A DNA stretch of 64,000 nt from Legionellaceae bacterium (GCA_029210265.1 JARGNP010000003.1:42037-106036); one strand, 5' to 3'. Shown: positions 54,289 to 63,978, counted from the stretch's first letter. Notes: generated by a model from the sequence alone, not told the origin. Numbers and translations are program-made.

Positions 54289-54927
54289 ATGAGAACACAT
54301 CCAGAGGACACAAACAAAGCTCAAATTAGAGCCGAGCTCCGAAAACAATCTATTAGCACCGCCCAAACCGAACATTTAAAGAAGAGCTTTATCAGTAACG
54401 CATCGAGAGGCCATGTCGAACTTGCTCATACGGCATTAAACATGCTTCCCAAAGATGAACAGAATAAACTGGATAAATCTGAGTATTTTCATAACCTCAT
54501 CGAACAAGGTAGAACAGATATTATTGATGAAACCCAAAAAAATGGGACACAAAAAGATAAGCAACAACTGTATATCGAGACATTGAAAATAGAAGAAAGA
54601 ATACGAATAGATAATATCTTAACGTCCATAAATAAATCTAAACCCACTGCCTCAAACACAACACATGGCAATCATTTTTTTTCTCGGATGAAAAGCATAT
54701 TCAATACAATGCTCGGACGCAGTGTGCCCATAGCAGCAGAAAATTCATCAAATTTTCCACAAAAAGCTGAACTAAGTGATGGCCAAACGGATAGCATGTC
54801 CAGTGATAGCGACACCGAACGCCAACCTGTGATTCAGCATAGGGAACCTGACTATTTTGAACACGAGCCCGAGCAAGCTTCCAATGATGAGGATGAAGAT
54901 CGTCGTAATTTTGACAATCGTATATAA
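54289..54927 (+). CDS. hypothetical acidic-tailed protein (effector candidate)
   Basis: Not recognised. 212 residues without signal peptide or membrane helix. Two short helical stretches (NASRGHVELAHTALNML and LIEQGRTDIIDE) faintly recall ankyrin-type repeats but are too few to call. The C-terminal third is strongly acidic with Glu/Asp/Ser clusters (SMSSDSDTE, EPEQASNDEDEDRR), as in E-block signals of Dot/Icm effectors. A TATACT box lies upstream; the ribosome binding site is weak. It is convergent with the CE-clan protein, seven bases apart. Confidence 0.65.
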   Translation: MRTHPEDTNKAQIRAELRKQSISTAQTEHLKKSFISNASRGHVELAHTALNMLPKDEQNKLDKSEYFHNLIEQGRTDIIDETQKNGTQKDKQQLYIETLKIEERIRIDNILTSINKSKPTASNTTHGNHFFSRMKSIFNTMLGRSVPIAAENSSNFPQKAELSDGQTDSMSSDSDTERQPVIQHREPDYFEHEPEQASNDEDEDRRNFDNRI

Positions 54928-54933
54928 CCACCT

Positions 54934-56811
54934 CTAACTGGGCTTTGCCACGTTGGATTCATCGAGCTCAGAACCTGTATCGTTTTCAGTAGGCCTAAGT
55001 TCGTCTAGCGTTGATTTCATCCTTGTCTGGATTTCTACCTGCTGTTTCATTGTATTGCGAGCTCTAAATCCTGTTAAAGTATGCATATCTGCTTTCTGCG
55101 TAAAATCTGCGAATGCTTGGTGAGGATCCTCAGAATCCAAAATCATCTCAACTCGCGTATCTAAGCGCTCGACCATTCGATCATACTTTCTTTGAATACG
55201 TTGATTTTCTATGCGATTGCTCATAGGGTTCCGTTTAAAATCCTGTACTATGGACGCTGCAGCAGTTTCCCCTTTCTTATTCACTTTAACATCGTGCAAC
55301 ATACCGTGAACTTTTTTTGATTGCATGGTACGTAAAAGCGTGTCTGGAAGTTGACAAAAGCTCAGATGTACATTTTCAGCCAAAGACGCATCCTCGCCTT
55401 GTCGATGTTCAGCCAAGTAATCCATAATATTATCTTCATCCATGTATTGCTCCATGCTATGGAAGTGCCTAACATCATCCATTGCATATACTTTGCATCC
55501 TTCATCAGCATTTTGACGCTTGTCAGCACCGTAGAAAATATTGACTGTTCTATCTTGAAATAACTGCAAAAATTCTTTGGAATTTAATTGAGATGAAAAC
55601 CAGTAAGCGTTGTTTTTATCCAGCCCTAGAGAATCAGAGATAAAGAGGTTAACCGATCCATCCTCTTTGATTTCTATCTGCCCTGCTGTCCAGTGAGGTG
55701 ACATGACGATAAAGGAGTCTTTTATAGGTGGTGATTGTTTTAAAACCTCTTCAAAATAAGCATTAAAGTCTCCTACATTAAAAATTGTAGGCATAAACTC
55801 ATAACGGTCCGATTTGTCACTCCGTACAGCTGCAAGAATATATTTGGCAAGGCTAGTATCATCTAACGTAAATCTTGCCAAGCCCAATTTTGCTTGAACC
55901 ATCATAAAATGTAACTGAGGCAATAAATCCTCCGGGCAACGATTCAAGCGATTGATTTTAAGGCGCTCTTCCTCTGAGGGTTGAGTGGTTGGCGTGACTG
56001 AAGTGGCAATATTCTCAGATAGGTTAAAAAGCAACCTGTTCATGGTATCCAGAAAAAACGTTTTTATCTCTTTTAACTCATCAGGTGAGATGACACGCTC
56101 TTTGACTAATGCTTCAAGTGAAACGCTCAAAAGGTTAGCCCCTTCCGTCATGGTTGAAAGTCTTTTAATGAACTCAACCCTATTTGAAGAGGCTTGTAAT
56201 ATATCAGCAAACCACTCACCAACCTCTGAGCTACTCATTGCATCACTTGGTAAATCCAGGGCAAGTTGTAACAGGAACTGGTCTTTATTCAATTTGATAC
56301 TGGACTCAATTTGACTAACAAACGCCAACCAATTTGAAAGGTAGGCTGCTCTCTCATCACCAGTATCAGAGATAATATGTTCTGAAATGAAGTTGACTAA
56401 TTGAGCTCGAATATCAAATAGGCTCCTGCCCGCATTATTTTCATACGAGATTTGATTTAAAATACCCTCCATAGCTTGCCCAAATTCACCAGACGCAATC
56501 TCTTGTGGCATCTCTTTCAGTAAGTCACTTAATGTAATTTTAGGCGCAAGCTCATCGCTTTCTTTTAAGCGCTCAAGCTCATTCAAAGCCTCAATCCAGG
56601 ATTCCGTATAGGTTGGTGGATATTCAGCAGACGATAGGATGTTTTCTATGACATATTCTTGAACATAGTCATGGATTTCTTCAATATCTGTAGGCTCACT
56701 ACAAGACGCTCCCATCTCTTTTGCAATGACCGCAACCGCATCCTGAGTTTTGTTATCTTGCATAAGCTCTTCTACAGACTCAACCAGTTTTCGAGCATTT
56801 ATCTTAGCCAT
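54934..56811 (-). CDS. CE-clan cysteine protease-like protein (deubiquitinase/acetyltransferase-type effector candidate)
   Basis: 625 residues without signal peptide. Residues 1-330 are helical and unrecognised. Residues 365-450 carry every element of a CE-clan (ULP/C48, YopJ/C55) active site in the right order: SPHWTAGQIEI (His373), LFISDSLGLD (Asp393), and QNADEGCKVYAMDDV with Gln433 six residues before Cys439. Spacing is 20 from His to Asp and 46 from Asp to Cys, close to YopJ and Ulp1. The DSLG and HW pattern is typical of ubiquitin-like proteases. The remaining about 180 residues are helical and charged. Protease, deubiquitinase or acetyltransferase activity cannot be told apart from sequence. 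No homologue identified by name. Confidence 0.8.
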   Translation of the reverse strand: MAKINARKLVESVEELMQDNKTQDAVAVIAKEMGASCSEPTDIEEIHDYVQEYVIENILSSAEYPPTYTESWIEALNELERLKESDELAPKITLSDLLKEMPQEIASGEFGQAMEGILNQISYENNAGRSLFDIRAQLVNFISEHIISDTGDERAAYLSNWLAFVSQIESSIKLNKDQFLLQLALDLPSDAMSSSEVGEWFADILQASSNRVEFIKRLSTMTEGANLLSVSLEALVKERVISPDELKEIKTFFLDTMNRLLFNLSENIATSVTPTTQPSEEERLKINRLNRCPEDLLPQLHFMMVQAKLGLARFTLDDTSLAKYILAAVRSDKSDRYEFMPTIFNVGDFNAYFEEVLKQSPPIKDSFIVMSPHWTAGQIEIKEDGSVNLFISDSLGLDKNNAYWFSSQLNSKEFLQLFQDRTVNIFYGADKRQNADEGCKVYAMDDVRHFHSMEQYMDEDNIMDYLAEHRQGEDASLAENVHLSFCQLPDTLLRTMQSKKVHGMLHDVKVNKKGETAAASIVQDFKRNPMSNRIENQRIQRKYDRMVERLDTRVEMILDSEDPHQAFADFTQKADMHTLTGFRARNTMKQQVEIQTRMKSTLDELRPTENDTGSELDESNVAKPS

Positions 56812-56936
56812 TTTAGTTGCCAGATTATTATAATTGTTACATATGATTAATTATAGGACATATATCATATTTTGTTAGGCCAACTTACCGCTGTCTCCTT
56901 TTCAGGAAAAGCAACTGTGGAACTGGCATCTATAAC

Positions 56937-56965
56937 TTGACAAGTGCTCTATTCAATTGAATAAT
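56937..56965 (+). promoter_or_regulatory. promoter of the acid phosphatase gene
   Basis: Consensus TTGACA, a 17-base spacer and AATAAT (five of six matches to TATAAT) lie about 65 bases before the ATG at 57031. Confidence 0.65.
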
Positions 56966-57030
56966 ACGCCCCATTGTTTGTTGCCCATCTGTATATTGAT
57001 GTAGATGTCGCTGTAGAAGGAAAGTCACAC

Positions 57031-57705
57031 ATGAACAAACGTATGCTTGCGCAAAGCTTACTCGCAGCAACCTCTCTGTTTTTTATCAGCACAACATCGT
57101 TTGCTGAGCCCCAAAACTTAGATAGTCTTAAAACCGAACTTCGCAGCTATCACGACACCGGTGCCTACGACAAAGAGCTCGCACAAGTCGTCAAGCAAGC
57201 TGAAGCATATATTCACGCCAAAGTTGAAGCGAATAATAAAGCAGAAAAACCTGCTCGCCTTGCACTGGTGCTCGATATTGATGAAACAACACTTTCAAAT
57301 TATCAAGGCATCATCAAGCGCAAGTTTTGTGAAGATATGAAACTGATTAATCGTGATATAAATAAAGCCAAAGCGCCAGCCATTGCGCCGATGCTTGCAT
57401 TGTATAACGATGCTAAAAAACAACATGTGGCTATCTTTTTTGTCACCGGTCGTAGACCCAATTTTCAACGTCCTACAGAAAAAAACTTAAAACGTGCAGG
57501 CTACACCAGTTGGCACGGGCTCTATTTTAGGCCGACACAAGATCAAAATCTTTCTGTGATTCCCTACAAAACACAAGTTAGGTCCAATATAACACAAGGC
57601 GGCTACACGATTATCGCATCGATTGGGGATCAAGCGAGCGATTTAACCGGCGGGTATGCAGAAAAAACGTTTAAACTGCCTAATCCGTATTACCATCTTC
57701 CGTAA
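57031..57705 (+). CDS. HAD-superfamily class B-type acid phosphatase, exported
   Basis: 224 residues from the ATG that follows AAGGA and gives MNKRMLAQS; an upstream in-frame ATG adds residues with no signal character. A signal peptide spans about residues 1-25 (ending SFAEP). HAD motifs: LVLDIDETTLSNYQ (nucleophile and acid), FFVTGRRPNFQRPT, a Lys in YKTQVRSNI, and IGDQASDLTGGYAEKTFKLPNPYY. Subfamily IIIB (e(P4)/AphA-like) phosphatases act in the periplasm on nucleotides or other phosphomonoesters. A well-formed promoter is visible. Confidence 0.9.
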   Translation: MNKRMLAQSLLAATSLFFISTTSFAEPQNLDSLKTELRSYHDTGAYDKELAQVVKQAEAYIHAKVEANNKAEKPARLALVLDIDETTLSNYQGIIKRKFCEDMKLINRDINKAKAPAIAPMLALYNDAKKQHVAIFFVTGRRPNFQRPTEKNLKRAGYTSWHGLYFRPTQDQNLSVIPYKTQVRSNITQGGYTIIASIGDQASDLTGGYAEKTFKLPNPYYHLP

Positions 57706-57772
57706 CGCTCAATCAAATGAGAAATAAGCATTAACTCGGATGTTATCGCTTTTTATTGTATGGAGACACATC

Positions 57773-58240
57773 ATGACAAGGAACGTCGATCTCGTTGAAC
57801 ATGTGATTAAACCCAAAGATAATCAAACATCTTTTTTAAATAAATCAGAGCACATATTTCAAGACTTTTTACAGCAACTGCACGAAGAAAAAAATGTTGA
57901 AATAACCCACGCTATGAAGCCTCTCCTGAACGAGCTACGCGCACTCACCTTTACATTTGCAGAGAGCTGGCAAAATAAGCCGGCTATAGACATCTTCCGA
58001 AAAGCATTTGGTGAAACGGTAACCAAACACGAGAAATTTTTTGATGCTCAATCAATCGACGCAGCTAACCGGCTTTACAAGCTTATTTTCAATATGTCGC
58101 GCGAGATTCTTGACCTAGTTACACCACAGTTACCCGATGACCGTAGGTTCTTTACACCAAAAAATCCTGACTCAGTCGTTATGGACATAGACAACACCTC
58201 CCTTGAGGGAGATAAGCATGCTGCCGCAATGGCGCACTAA
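57773..58240 (+). CDS. hypothetical helical protein
   Basis: Not recognised. 155 residues from MTRNVDLVEH, chosen because GGAGA lies about eight bases before it; an earlier in-frame ATG adds 11 residues with no ribosome binding site. All-helical in appearance, no signal peptide or membrane segment, with an acidic Asp/Glu C-terminus (DIDNTSLEGDK). Lies between the phosphatase gene and convergent greA. Possibly another small effector-like gene; no function proposed. Confidence 0.6.
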   Translation: MTRNVDLVEHVIKPKDNQTSFLNKSEHIFQDFLQQLHEEKNVEITHAMKPLLNELRALTFTFAESWQNKPAIDIFRKAFGETVTKHEKFFDAQSIDAANRLYKLIFNMSREILDLVTPQLPDDRRFFTPKNPDSVVMDIDNTSLEGDKHAAAMAH

Positions 58241-58247
58241 ATTTAAT

Positions 58248-58281
58248 ACCTTCTCCCAGTAACACGAGAGAAGGTTTATTT
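58248..58281. terminator. bidirectional intrinsic terminator between convergent genes
   Basis: ACCTTCTC and GAGAAGGT form an 8-bp stem with a 12-base loop, followed by TTATTT on the plus strand and ATTAAATTT on the minus strand. It sits between the hypothetical gene and greA stops. Confidence 0.65.
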
Positions 58282-58290
58282 AAAATTAGT

Positions 58291-58767
58291 TTAAATATAA
58301 TCCACAGCCAAAATTTCATATTCCACAAGACCGCCCGGCGTATCAACAACGACAACATCATCCAGCTGCTTGCCAATTAACGCTCGACCAATCGGTGATG
58401 TGTATGAAATTTTATTTTGCTTTATATTCGCTTCATCGGAACCAACAATTCGATAGGTGGTATCAGTTTCATCTTGAATATGATGCAGCTGCACGGTCGC
58501 GCCAAACACCACGGTACCCTGGTTTGGAATCGTTGTTACATCAATCACGCGGACGTTGGATAATTTTGACTCCAGCTCTTGAATACGGCCTTCAGCAAAA
58601 CTCTGCTGCTCACGTGCTGCATGATATTCCGCGTTCTCTTTCAAATCGCCATGAGCCCGTGCAACCGCAATCGACTCAATAATAGCTGGGCGTGTTTTAG
58701 TCTTCAATGTGTTTAACTCATCTTTTAATACGGCTTCGCCTTCAGGCGTCATTGGATGCTGTTGCAT
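58291..58767 (-). CDS. greA: transcription elongation factor GreA
   Basis: Stimulates RNA cleavage by backtracked RNA polymerase. 158 residues. Seen: [17 protein letters not shown], the coiled-coil tip with [16 protein letters not shown], and the C-terminal [20 protein letters not shown] domain. It starts five bases after the carB stop, the conserved carB-greA arrangement. Confidence 0.97.
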   Translation of the reverse strand: MQQHPMTPEGEAVLKDELNTLKTKTRPAIIESIAVARAHGDLKENAEYHAAREQQSFAEGRIQELESKLSNVRVIDVTTIPNQGTVVFGATVQLHHIQDETDTTYRIVGSDEANIKQNKISYTSPIGRALIGKQLDDVVVVDTPGGLVEYEILAVDYI

Positions 58768-58772
58768 AATTC

Positions 58773-61700
58773 TTATCTCCCTTGTAAATCTTGTAATCGT
58801 GTGACCGTTTCCCGATCTTCATATTTCATGGCTAAACATGCAGCCTCCGCACCTGATAACGTGGTGGTATAACTCACGTTATGTTGCAAAGCACTGCGAC
58901 GAATGGCAAACGAATCAGCAATCGCTTGTTTGCCGTCTGTTGTATTCACAATAAAATCAATTTCGTCATTTTTGACATAATCTACCACGTGAGGCCGCCC
59001 TTCCGCTACCTTAAGGACGCGACGACAGTCTAAACCTGCCGCTTGTAACACTAAAGCTGTGCCTCGGGTTGCCAAAAGTTCAAAACCTAATGCGATCAAT
59101 TGCTTGGCAATTTCACCCACGCGAGTTTTATCCATATCGCGTACGGATAAAAACGCACGCCGGCGCCGAACAATGTGAGCACCTGCTCCCAGCTGTGCTT
59201 TCGCAAAGGCTTGCCCAAACCGCCGAGCGACACCCATCACTTCACCGGTCGACTTCATTTCGGGGCCAAGAATCGAGTCCACACCTGCAAACTTAATAAA
59301 CGGAAACACCGGAAGTTTCACAGCATAAAACGAAGGCCTAGGTACATGCAAGTCCAAACCTTGCTCCCGCAAGCTTATACCCGCTTTGCAGCGCGCCGCA
59401 ATTTTAGCCAAAGGTAATCCTGTGGCTTTCGATACAAACGGTACCGTACGTGAAGCACGTGGGTTTACCTCAAGCACATAGACATCATCACCTTGAATAG
59501 CGAATTGCGTGTTAATCAACCCACACACACCCAGCTCTAAAGCCATCCTTTTGACTTGTTCCATAAGATCATGTTGAACCACCACCCCTAAGCTAAACGG
59601 TGGTAACGTACATGCCGAATCACCTGAGTGCACACCGGCTTGCTCAATATGCTCCATCACACCACCGATAAGCACCGACTCACCATCACACACGGCGTCC
59701 ACATCCACTTCGGTGGCATCACTTAAAAATTTATCGACCAGAACCGGTGAGCCTTCTAGAATATCCACCGAGTGCTTTAAATAATGCCTTAAATCGTCTT
59801 CCCGGTGCACCACTTCCATGGCACGACCACCTAACACATACGAAGGCCGAACCATCACGGGATAACCAATCTGTTCAGCTAACACAACCGCTTCATCCGC
59901 ATGATGCACCATGCCGTTGGCTGGCTGCTGCAGGTTCAAACGCTCAACCACTTGTTGAAAACGCGCCCTATCTTCAGCCTTATCAATTGCATCAGGTGAT
60001 GTCCCCAAAATATTAACACCATTCGCTTCAAGAGCACGTGCCAAATTAAGCGGCGTCTGACCACCATAATGCACAATCACACCTTCAGGCTTTTCAAGCT
60101 CAACCACAGCCAACACATCTTCGAGTGTCACCGGCTCAAAATAAAGCCTGTCAGATGAGTCAAAATCAGTCGATACTGTTTCAGGATTACAATTGAGCAT
60201 GATGGTTTGGTACCCAGCCTCACGCAAGGCCATCGCCGCATGCACGCAACAGTAATCAAACTCAATGCCCTGACCAATACGATTAGGCCCGCCCCCTAAA
60301 ATCATGACTTTTTGTTTATCTAAATCAGGTCGTGACTCGCATACCGTCGCGTAACACGAATACATATACGCTGTTTCACTCGGAAACTCAGCTGCACATG
60401 AATCAATGCGCCGGTATATCGGCTTAATATCTAAAGCCAAGCGATGCTTGCGTACGCTGGCTTCATCGGATTCTAAACACCTGGCAAGATAGGCATCTGA
60501 AAAACCTCGCCGTTTTAAGCTACGCATACGTGTTGCGTCAATATCCGCAAGCGCAAAGCCTTGAAGCCCTTCTTCTGCACGTACCAAACACTCGATTTGA
60601 TCTAAAAACCATGGGTCAACTAAACTTTCTTGATGAATTTCATCCAGTGATAAACCCTGTCGAAATGCATCTGCCAGTGCCCAAAGTCGTTCAGGTGTTG
60701 GTTCGCGAAGATGTCCGCGCAACACGGCTAAATCATCACCGACAAAGCGTGATTCAAGCCCCATATGCCCCGTTTCTAAACTTCGAATCGCTTTAAGCAA
60801 CGCCGATTGAAAATTCGCTCCGATCGACATTACCTCACCGACCGATTTCATCTGCGTTGATAATGTATTGGATGTCTGAGGAAATTTATCAAAATTAAAA
60901 CGCGGTATTTTAACGACAACGTAATCTAAACTTGGCTCAAACGAAGCCGGCGTCCGTCCCTCGGTGATCTCGTTTTTAAGCTCATCCAATGTGTAGCCCA
61001 CAGCAAGCAAAGCCGCCACTTTTGCAATCGGAAATCCTGTGGCTTTCGAGGCCAAAGCAGAGCTGCGTGAAACACGTGGGTTCATTTCAACAACAAGCAA
61101 TTTTCCATTGGCAGGATTCACAGCAAACTGGACATTCGCTCCACCGGTTTCAACACCCACCGCACGCACGACATTGAGCGCAACATCACGCATATACTGA
61201 TATTCTTTATCGGTAAGCGTTTGCGCCGGCGCGACGGTAATCGAATCACCTGTGTGCACCCCCATGGGATCTAAATTTTCAATAGAGCAAATAATCAAAC
61301 CTTGATCGTTTGAATCACGCACCACTTCCATTTCATATTCTTTCCACCCGATGACCGACTCATCTAAAAGCAGTTCGCGCGTGGGTGATAAGGCAAGTCC
61401 TTGCGTACAAATTTCTTCAAATTCTTCACGATTATACGCAATACCACCACCCGAGCCCCCCATCGTAAACGACGGTCGAATAATCGTAGGAAATCCAAGC
61501 TGAGCTTGTAAAGACAAGGCTTCTTCAAGACTATGTGCAATTTCAGAACGTGGCATCCCCAGACCAATGCTTGTCATGAGCTTACGAAATTTTTCACGAT
61601 CTTCGGCTTTATCAATGGCTTCACGTGTTGCACCAATCATCTCAACACCGTGCTTTTCTAAAACCCCTTCTCGCACTAAATCCAGCGCGCAATTAAGCGC

Positions 61701-61982
61701 GGTTTGCCCGCCCATGGTTGGGAGTAACGCATCCGGTTTTTCTTTTTCGATAACGCGTGCAACTTCCTCCCAAAGTACGGGTTCGATGTAGGTTGCATCG
61801 GCAAGCTCGGGATCAGTCATGATGGTTGCAGGGTTCGAGTTCACCAAAATAACGCGATAGCCTTCCTGCTTTAAAGCGCGCACCGCTTGTGTGCCCGAAT
61901 AATCAAACTCGCAGGCCTGACCAATCACAATAGGACCGGCACCAAGAATTAAAATAGATTTGATATCTGTACGCTTTGGCAT
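58773..61982 (-). CDS. carB: carbamoyl phosphate synthase large subunit
   Basis: Makes carbamoyl phosphate from bicarbonate, ammonia and ATP for arginine and pyrimidine synthesis. 1069 residues from the ATG giving [10 protein letters not shown]; an earlier GTG adds three residues. Two ATP-grasp halves are complete: [17 protein letters not shown] and [17 protein letters not shown], each with [19 protein letters not shown] and the ATP-binding loops. The C-terminal MGS-like regulatory domain starts near [11 protein letters not shown]. The small subunit carA is not directly upstream, where related genomes usually have it; only 236 non-coding bases and an unrelated gene precede. Confidence 0.97.
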   Translation of the reverse strand: MPKRTDIKSILILGAGPIVIGQACEFDYSGTQAVRALKQEGYRVILVNSNPATIMTDPELADATYIEPVLWEEVARVIEKEKPDALLPTMGGQTALNCALDLVREGVLEKHGVEMIGATREAIDKAEDREKFRKLMTSIGLGMPRSEIAHSLEEALSLQAQLGFPTIIRPSFTMGGSGGGIAYNREEFEEICTQGLALSPTRELLLDESVIGWKEYEMEVVRDSNDQGLIICSIENLDPMGVHTGDSITVAPAQTLTDKEYQYMRDVALNVVRAVGVETGGANVQFAVNPANGKLLVVEMNPRVSRSSALASKATGFPIAKVAALLAVGYTLDELKNEITEGRTPASFEPSLDYVVVKIPRFNFDKFPQTSNTLSTQMKSVGEVMSIGANFQSALLKAIRSLETGHMGLESRFVGDDLAVLRGHLREPTPERLWALADAFRQGLSLDEIHQESLVDPWFLDQIECLVRAEEGLQGFALADIDATRMRSLKRRGFSDAYLARCLESDEASVRKHRLALDIKPIYRRIDSCAAEFPSETAYMYSCYATVCESRPDLDKQKVMILGGGPNRIGQGIEFDYCCVHAAMALREAGYQTIMLNCNPETVSTDFDSSDRLYFEPVTLEDVLAVVELEKPEGVIVHYGGQTPLNLARALEANGVNILGTSPDAIDKAEDRARFQQVVERLNLQQPANGMVHHADEAVVLAEQIGYPVMVRPSYVLGGRAMEVVHREDDLRHYLKHSVDILEGSPVLVDKFLSDATEVDVDAVCDGESVLIGGVMEHIEQAGVHSGDSACTLPPFSLGVVVQHDLMEQVKRMALELGVCGLINTQFAIQGDDVYVLEVNPRASRTVPFVSKATGLPLAKIAARCKAGISLREQGLDLHVPRPSFYAVKLPVFPFIKFAGVDSILGPEMKSTGEVMGVARRFGQAFAKAQLGAGAHIVRRRRAFLSVRDMDKTRVGEIAKQLIALGFELLATRGTALVLQAAGLDCRRVLKVAEGRPHVVDYVKNDEIDFIVNTTDGKQAIADSFAIRRSALQHNVSYTTTLSGAEAACLAMKYEDRETVTRLQDLQGR

Positions 61983-62153
61983 ATGTATCACACAGCTTAA
62001 GTGAGGTGGCTTATTTTATCGATTTTTTCGTGATGCCGATACCCCGAAAGAGCGACAAAAAATAACTATAAAATTCAAACGCAACTCAAGCCAACTTAAC
62101 CAAGATAACACCCAACCAAACGTGGCTCTCATTTAACCAATTAGAGCTATTTA

Positions 62154-62182
62154 TTGACATGTGTTGGTGCGTGCGGTACCAT
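62154..62182 (+). promoter_or_regulatory. promoter of the small membrane protein gene
   Basis: Consensus TTGACA, a 17-base spacer and TACCAT lie about 35 bases before the ATG at 62219; CGGAGA follows as ribosome binding site. It is in the 236-base gap upstream of carB, in which no gene is seen. Confidence 0.6.
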
Positions 62183-62218
62183 TGTTGACCACATTGTTTT
62201 TTACTAACGGAGATTAAT

Positions 62219-62746
62219 ATGGAATTAGCAGATAAAGCAAAGATAAATGCAAACAATACAAGCACTCTTGATATCACTGTTCCAGATCTTTCAGGTTTAG
62301 ATATCAAAGGAGAAAACAAAGAAGAAAACGTGGTGTTAACCGCAACAGATATTATTTATGATACAGCCAAAGCAGGTGAATTAATGTGTGAACCCGTTGC
62401 TATTGGTTGCTCTGCTGTCAGTGGCGCAGCTTGTTTTTTACTCGCTTGCCTCAGTCAAGCTGAAGACAATAATAAACCGGCAACACGACGTGATGTTATC
62501 CACGCGGATCAAATACAAAGACGTGAAAAAAATGAGCGTGAAGCAGCAGGTAATGTTGGCGTCATTGTAGGGGCAGCCGTTCCTCGAGCAGTAGGCTTTG
62601 CCTTAGGTGGTATCTTTGGAGTAGGTCGCGCGGCGGTATTACTTAACCAAGGCGAAACTAAATCGACAGATGATGTCTTGTGTTTTTCGAAAGAATCAAT
62701 CAATAACCGTCCTGGTATATGTAGTGGTGTTGACTTTGATTGTTAA
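62219..62746 (+). CDS. small hypothetical membrane-associated protein
   Basis: Not recognised. 175 residues, no signal peptide. Hydrophobic segments at about residues 55-80 (AIGCSAVSGAACFLLACL) and 116-145 (glycine-rich GVIVGAAVPRAVGFALGGIF) could each cross a membrane; between them lies a charged basic helix (RREKNEREAAG). Seven cysteines, two at the C-terminus. It has its own promoter, ribosome binding site and terminator, so it is a complete single-gene unit. Composition resembles membrane-inserting Dot/Icm effectors; function unknown. Confidence 0.72.
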   Translation: MELADKAKINANNTSTLDITVPDLSGLDIKGENKEENVVLTATDIIYDTAKAGELMCEPVAIGCSAVSGAACFLLACLSQAEDNNKPATRRDVIHADQIQRREKNEREAAGNVGVIVGAAVPRAVGFALGGIFGVGRAAVLLNQGETKSTDDVLCFSKESINNRPGICSGVDFDC

Positions 62747-62773
62747 TACCCACCCTATGCTATACCCCCAACA

Positions 62774-62815
62774 ATCTGACGACATAACCAAGATAAGTCG
62801 TCAGATAATTTTTAC
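62774..62815 (+). terminator. intrinsic terminator of the small membrane protein gene
   Basis: ATCTGACGAC and GTCGTCAGAT form a perfect 10-bp stem with a 13-base loop, followed by AATTTTT. It begins 28 bases after the stop. Confidence 0.85.
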
Positions 62816-62832
62816 TGTAAAACCTGCCTGTA

Positions 62833-63978
62833 TTATCGCCCCCCCGAGGATCTTTTTTGAGGTGTGTGCATGACAAACTTATCATGCTTAGCGCAGGATT
62901 TTTCAGAAGATTTATTATTCACCGGCTTTTCAGGCGAGAAAAAAGCCGCTGATCCGGCAATCCCATTTGGCGATCCTATATGATTTGAAGTGTTCATTCT
63001 CGATAACTTTGGAGAAGATTTACCTTTAGGTTTCTTAGATTTCTTCTTCGTGCCTACGCCCCCATCTGTTTCAATATTCAAAGTACCCGTATTCATGTCA
63101 CCAGATACTGACTCACTCATCAGTGCGGTCAAATAGGATGATGGAGGCGGTTGTATTTTATCAACGGTTGCCTGAACGTTCTGAGCAGAATCACTCACAC
63201 AAAACTGCAACGTCCTCCTCCCTGGACTTGAGTGAGAAATTTTGTTGCGACGCTTCCCTAATATAGTTGAAGGGGATGCTCCATCAAAAAATGGTGTATC
63301 ACCCGGGCTCGCCTTCGCTACCGTATCCCTAACATTAGGTGTGCTGACCTGCCCAGACGTGGTCGCTAAAACCAGATTCGCAACATTTGAATAACTCACG
63401 TTGTGCGTGCCCCGGAGCTCCAATCGCGGAAAATGACTTAACGTATCAAAACACGTTCGACAACAGAGTTTTGTAAGTCCGATCCTTATTTTTTCAGCTG
63501 ATGCATCCTCTAAATCTACGCCTTTTTGGTTCTGTAGGTATGTAGCAATCAATTGCTCAGCATGAAAGTCTTTCACAACAAGGTGTTGTAATTGCTCAGG
63601 GAAAGAATATTCTGTCATATCATCCCCTGCTTTATTCATGATATGAACACCCATGCGATTGCTTTCAGCAGATTTTCTATTCTTTTTAATTCTTCCGTAA
63701 GGTAATAATACCGTTACACGTGTTGGGGACAAAATTGCATCCACTTCAACAGGAGAAAAATAGTTCGTAGACGTATGCCCCTCTATCCTATTTCTAGCTC
63801 TAACAGCATCAATAAATTTAAATAAAGCCTGTTTAAGTACAGACTCATTTCCCAGTGAACCACCTGTTGCAATCAAACGCTGTACGCAATCCTGAATTGC
63901 ATCGGTTAATGCATCATCTGTCATCGCGAGATCGGCTTTTTTAATCCTACATTCCCGCGATCTCCAGGTCGATTCCAT
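62833..63978 (-). CDS. hypothetical protein with deaminase-like zinc motif (OTT_1508-type effector candidate)
   Basis: 381 residues without signal peptide. Residues 132-195 carry DFHAEQLIATYL (His139, Glu141) and then IGLTKLCCRTCFDTL (Cys173, Cys176). This HAE...CxxC order is that of zinc-dependent nucleoside/nucleic-acid deaminases, and the HAEQLI plus SK-C-C context is close to the OTT_1508-like deaminase family, first described from Orientia. The N-terminal part is helical. The C-terminal 160 residues are low-complexity, basic and Ser/Pro/Lys-rich (TKKKSKKPKGKSSPK). The start is near the right edge; MTDDALTDA, 18 residues in, is an alternative. Catalysis and target are unknown. Confidence 0.72.
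   Translation of the reverse strand: MESTWRSRECRIKKADLAMTDDALTDAIQDCVQRLIATGGSLGNESVLKQALFKFIDAVRARNRIEGHTSTNYFSPVEVDAILSPTRVTVLLPYGRIKKNRKSAESNRMGVHIMNKAGDDMTEYSFPEQLQHLVVKDFHAEQLIATYLQNQKGVDLEDASAEKIRIGLTKLCCRTCFDTLSHFPRLELRGTHNVSYSNVANLVLATTSGQVSTPNVRDTVAKASPGDTPFFDGASPSTILGKRRNKISHSSPGRRTLQFCVSDSAQNVQATVDKIQPPPSSYLTALMSESVSGDMNTGTLNIETDGGVGTKKKSKKPKGKSSPKLSRMNTSNHIGSPNGIAGSAAFFSPEKPVNNKSSEKSCAKHDKFVMHTPQKRSSGGR

Noticed and set aside
54289..54927. Ankyrin-repeat protein
   Set aside because: Only one or two weak helical matches are seen, without the TPLH core; not enough to call.
61983..62218. carA remnant upstream of carB
   Set aside because: The stretch has no frame resembling the carA C-terminus; only a promoter for the plus-strand gene is visible.
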